A DNA stretch of 13,200 bases from JADFWK01 sp035527895 (lineage in GTDB: Bacteria; Desulfobacterota; DSM-4660; Desulfatiglandales; B25-G16), in NCBI GenBank assembly GCA_035527895.1, contig DATKZQ010000073.1:1-13200 (forward strand), given 5' to 3'. The position numbers and the translations under genes were made by a program. This document shows, one piece after another, positions 13,197 through 13,200 of this stretch; the first letter of the stretch is position 1, and every line of letters begins with the position of its first letter. Below the pieces are notes generated by a model. It worked only from the letters and a program-made list of their open reading frames with translations, made no database searches and was not told the origin of the DNA.

Positions 13197-13200
13197 TCTC

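Larger units (their letters stand above)
12802..13200. other. Gene-free, palindrome-rich stretch after lpxI
   Basis: No gene is recognisable in these 399 bases. The first half (12802-12990) contains short T-runs (12831-12837, 12974-12980) and a 30-codon minus-strand frame at 12823-12915 without a recognisable family. The second half is a series of inverted repeats and a tandem repeat, annotated separately. The further genes I would expect in this cluster (an oxidoreductase and lpxB) are not present up to the window edge. Confidence 0.6.

Overview
The window looks like chromosomal DNA of a Gram-negative, LPS-making bacterium, most likely a member of the former Deltaproteobacteria (Desulfobacterota). 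This rests on remembered gene order, not a search: lysS, a LolC/E-type permease, lolD, bamA, skp, lpxD, fabZ, lpxA and lpxI in one direction is an arrangement I associate with that group, as is LpxI in place of LpxH.

Layout. (1) Bases 1 to about 530 hold the tail of an insertion sequence whose transposase shows the IS4-superfamily/IS701-like C-terminal signature, with an A8 tract where the frame appears to shift. (2) Bases 508-814 are gene-poor and hold a possible second transposase scrap. (3) 815-2191, minus strand, encodes a PaaK-type phenylacetate-CoA ligase family enzyme with four clustered cysteines. (4) From 2363 to 12801 everything is on the plus strand: lysyl-tRNA synthetase, then the outer-membrane biogenesis block. 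(5) Bases 12802-13200 have no recognisable gene but hold several inverted repeats and two copies of a 33-base tandem unit.

How the genes fit together. LolC/E and LolD extract lipoproteins from the inner membrane for delivery to the outer membrane. BamA inserts beta-barrel proteins there, and Skp chaperones those proteins across the periplasm. LpxA, LpxD and LpxI perform early lipid A steps, and FabZ works on the same 3-hydroxyacyl-ACP pool that LpxA and LpxD consume. A plausible terminator after bamA and a good sigma-70-type promoter before skp suggest that skp-lpxD-fabZ-lpxA-lpxI can be transcribed as a second unit.

Oddities. lpxI has no ATG, GTG or TTG before its conserved N-terminal motif. 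BamA carries an extra N-terminal TolB/CsgG-like domain. Three intergenic gaps contain repeat or inverted-repeat material. lpxI is followed by palindromic DNA instead of the rest of the lipid A genes. I did not find a clear new defence or metabolic system; the strongest unexplained signals are the repeat-rich right edge and the lpxI start.
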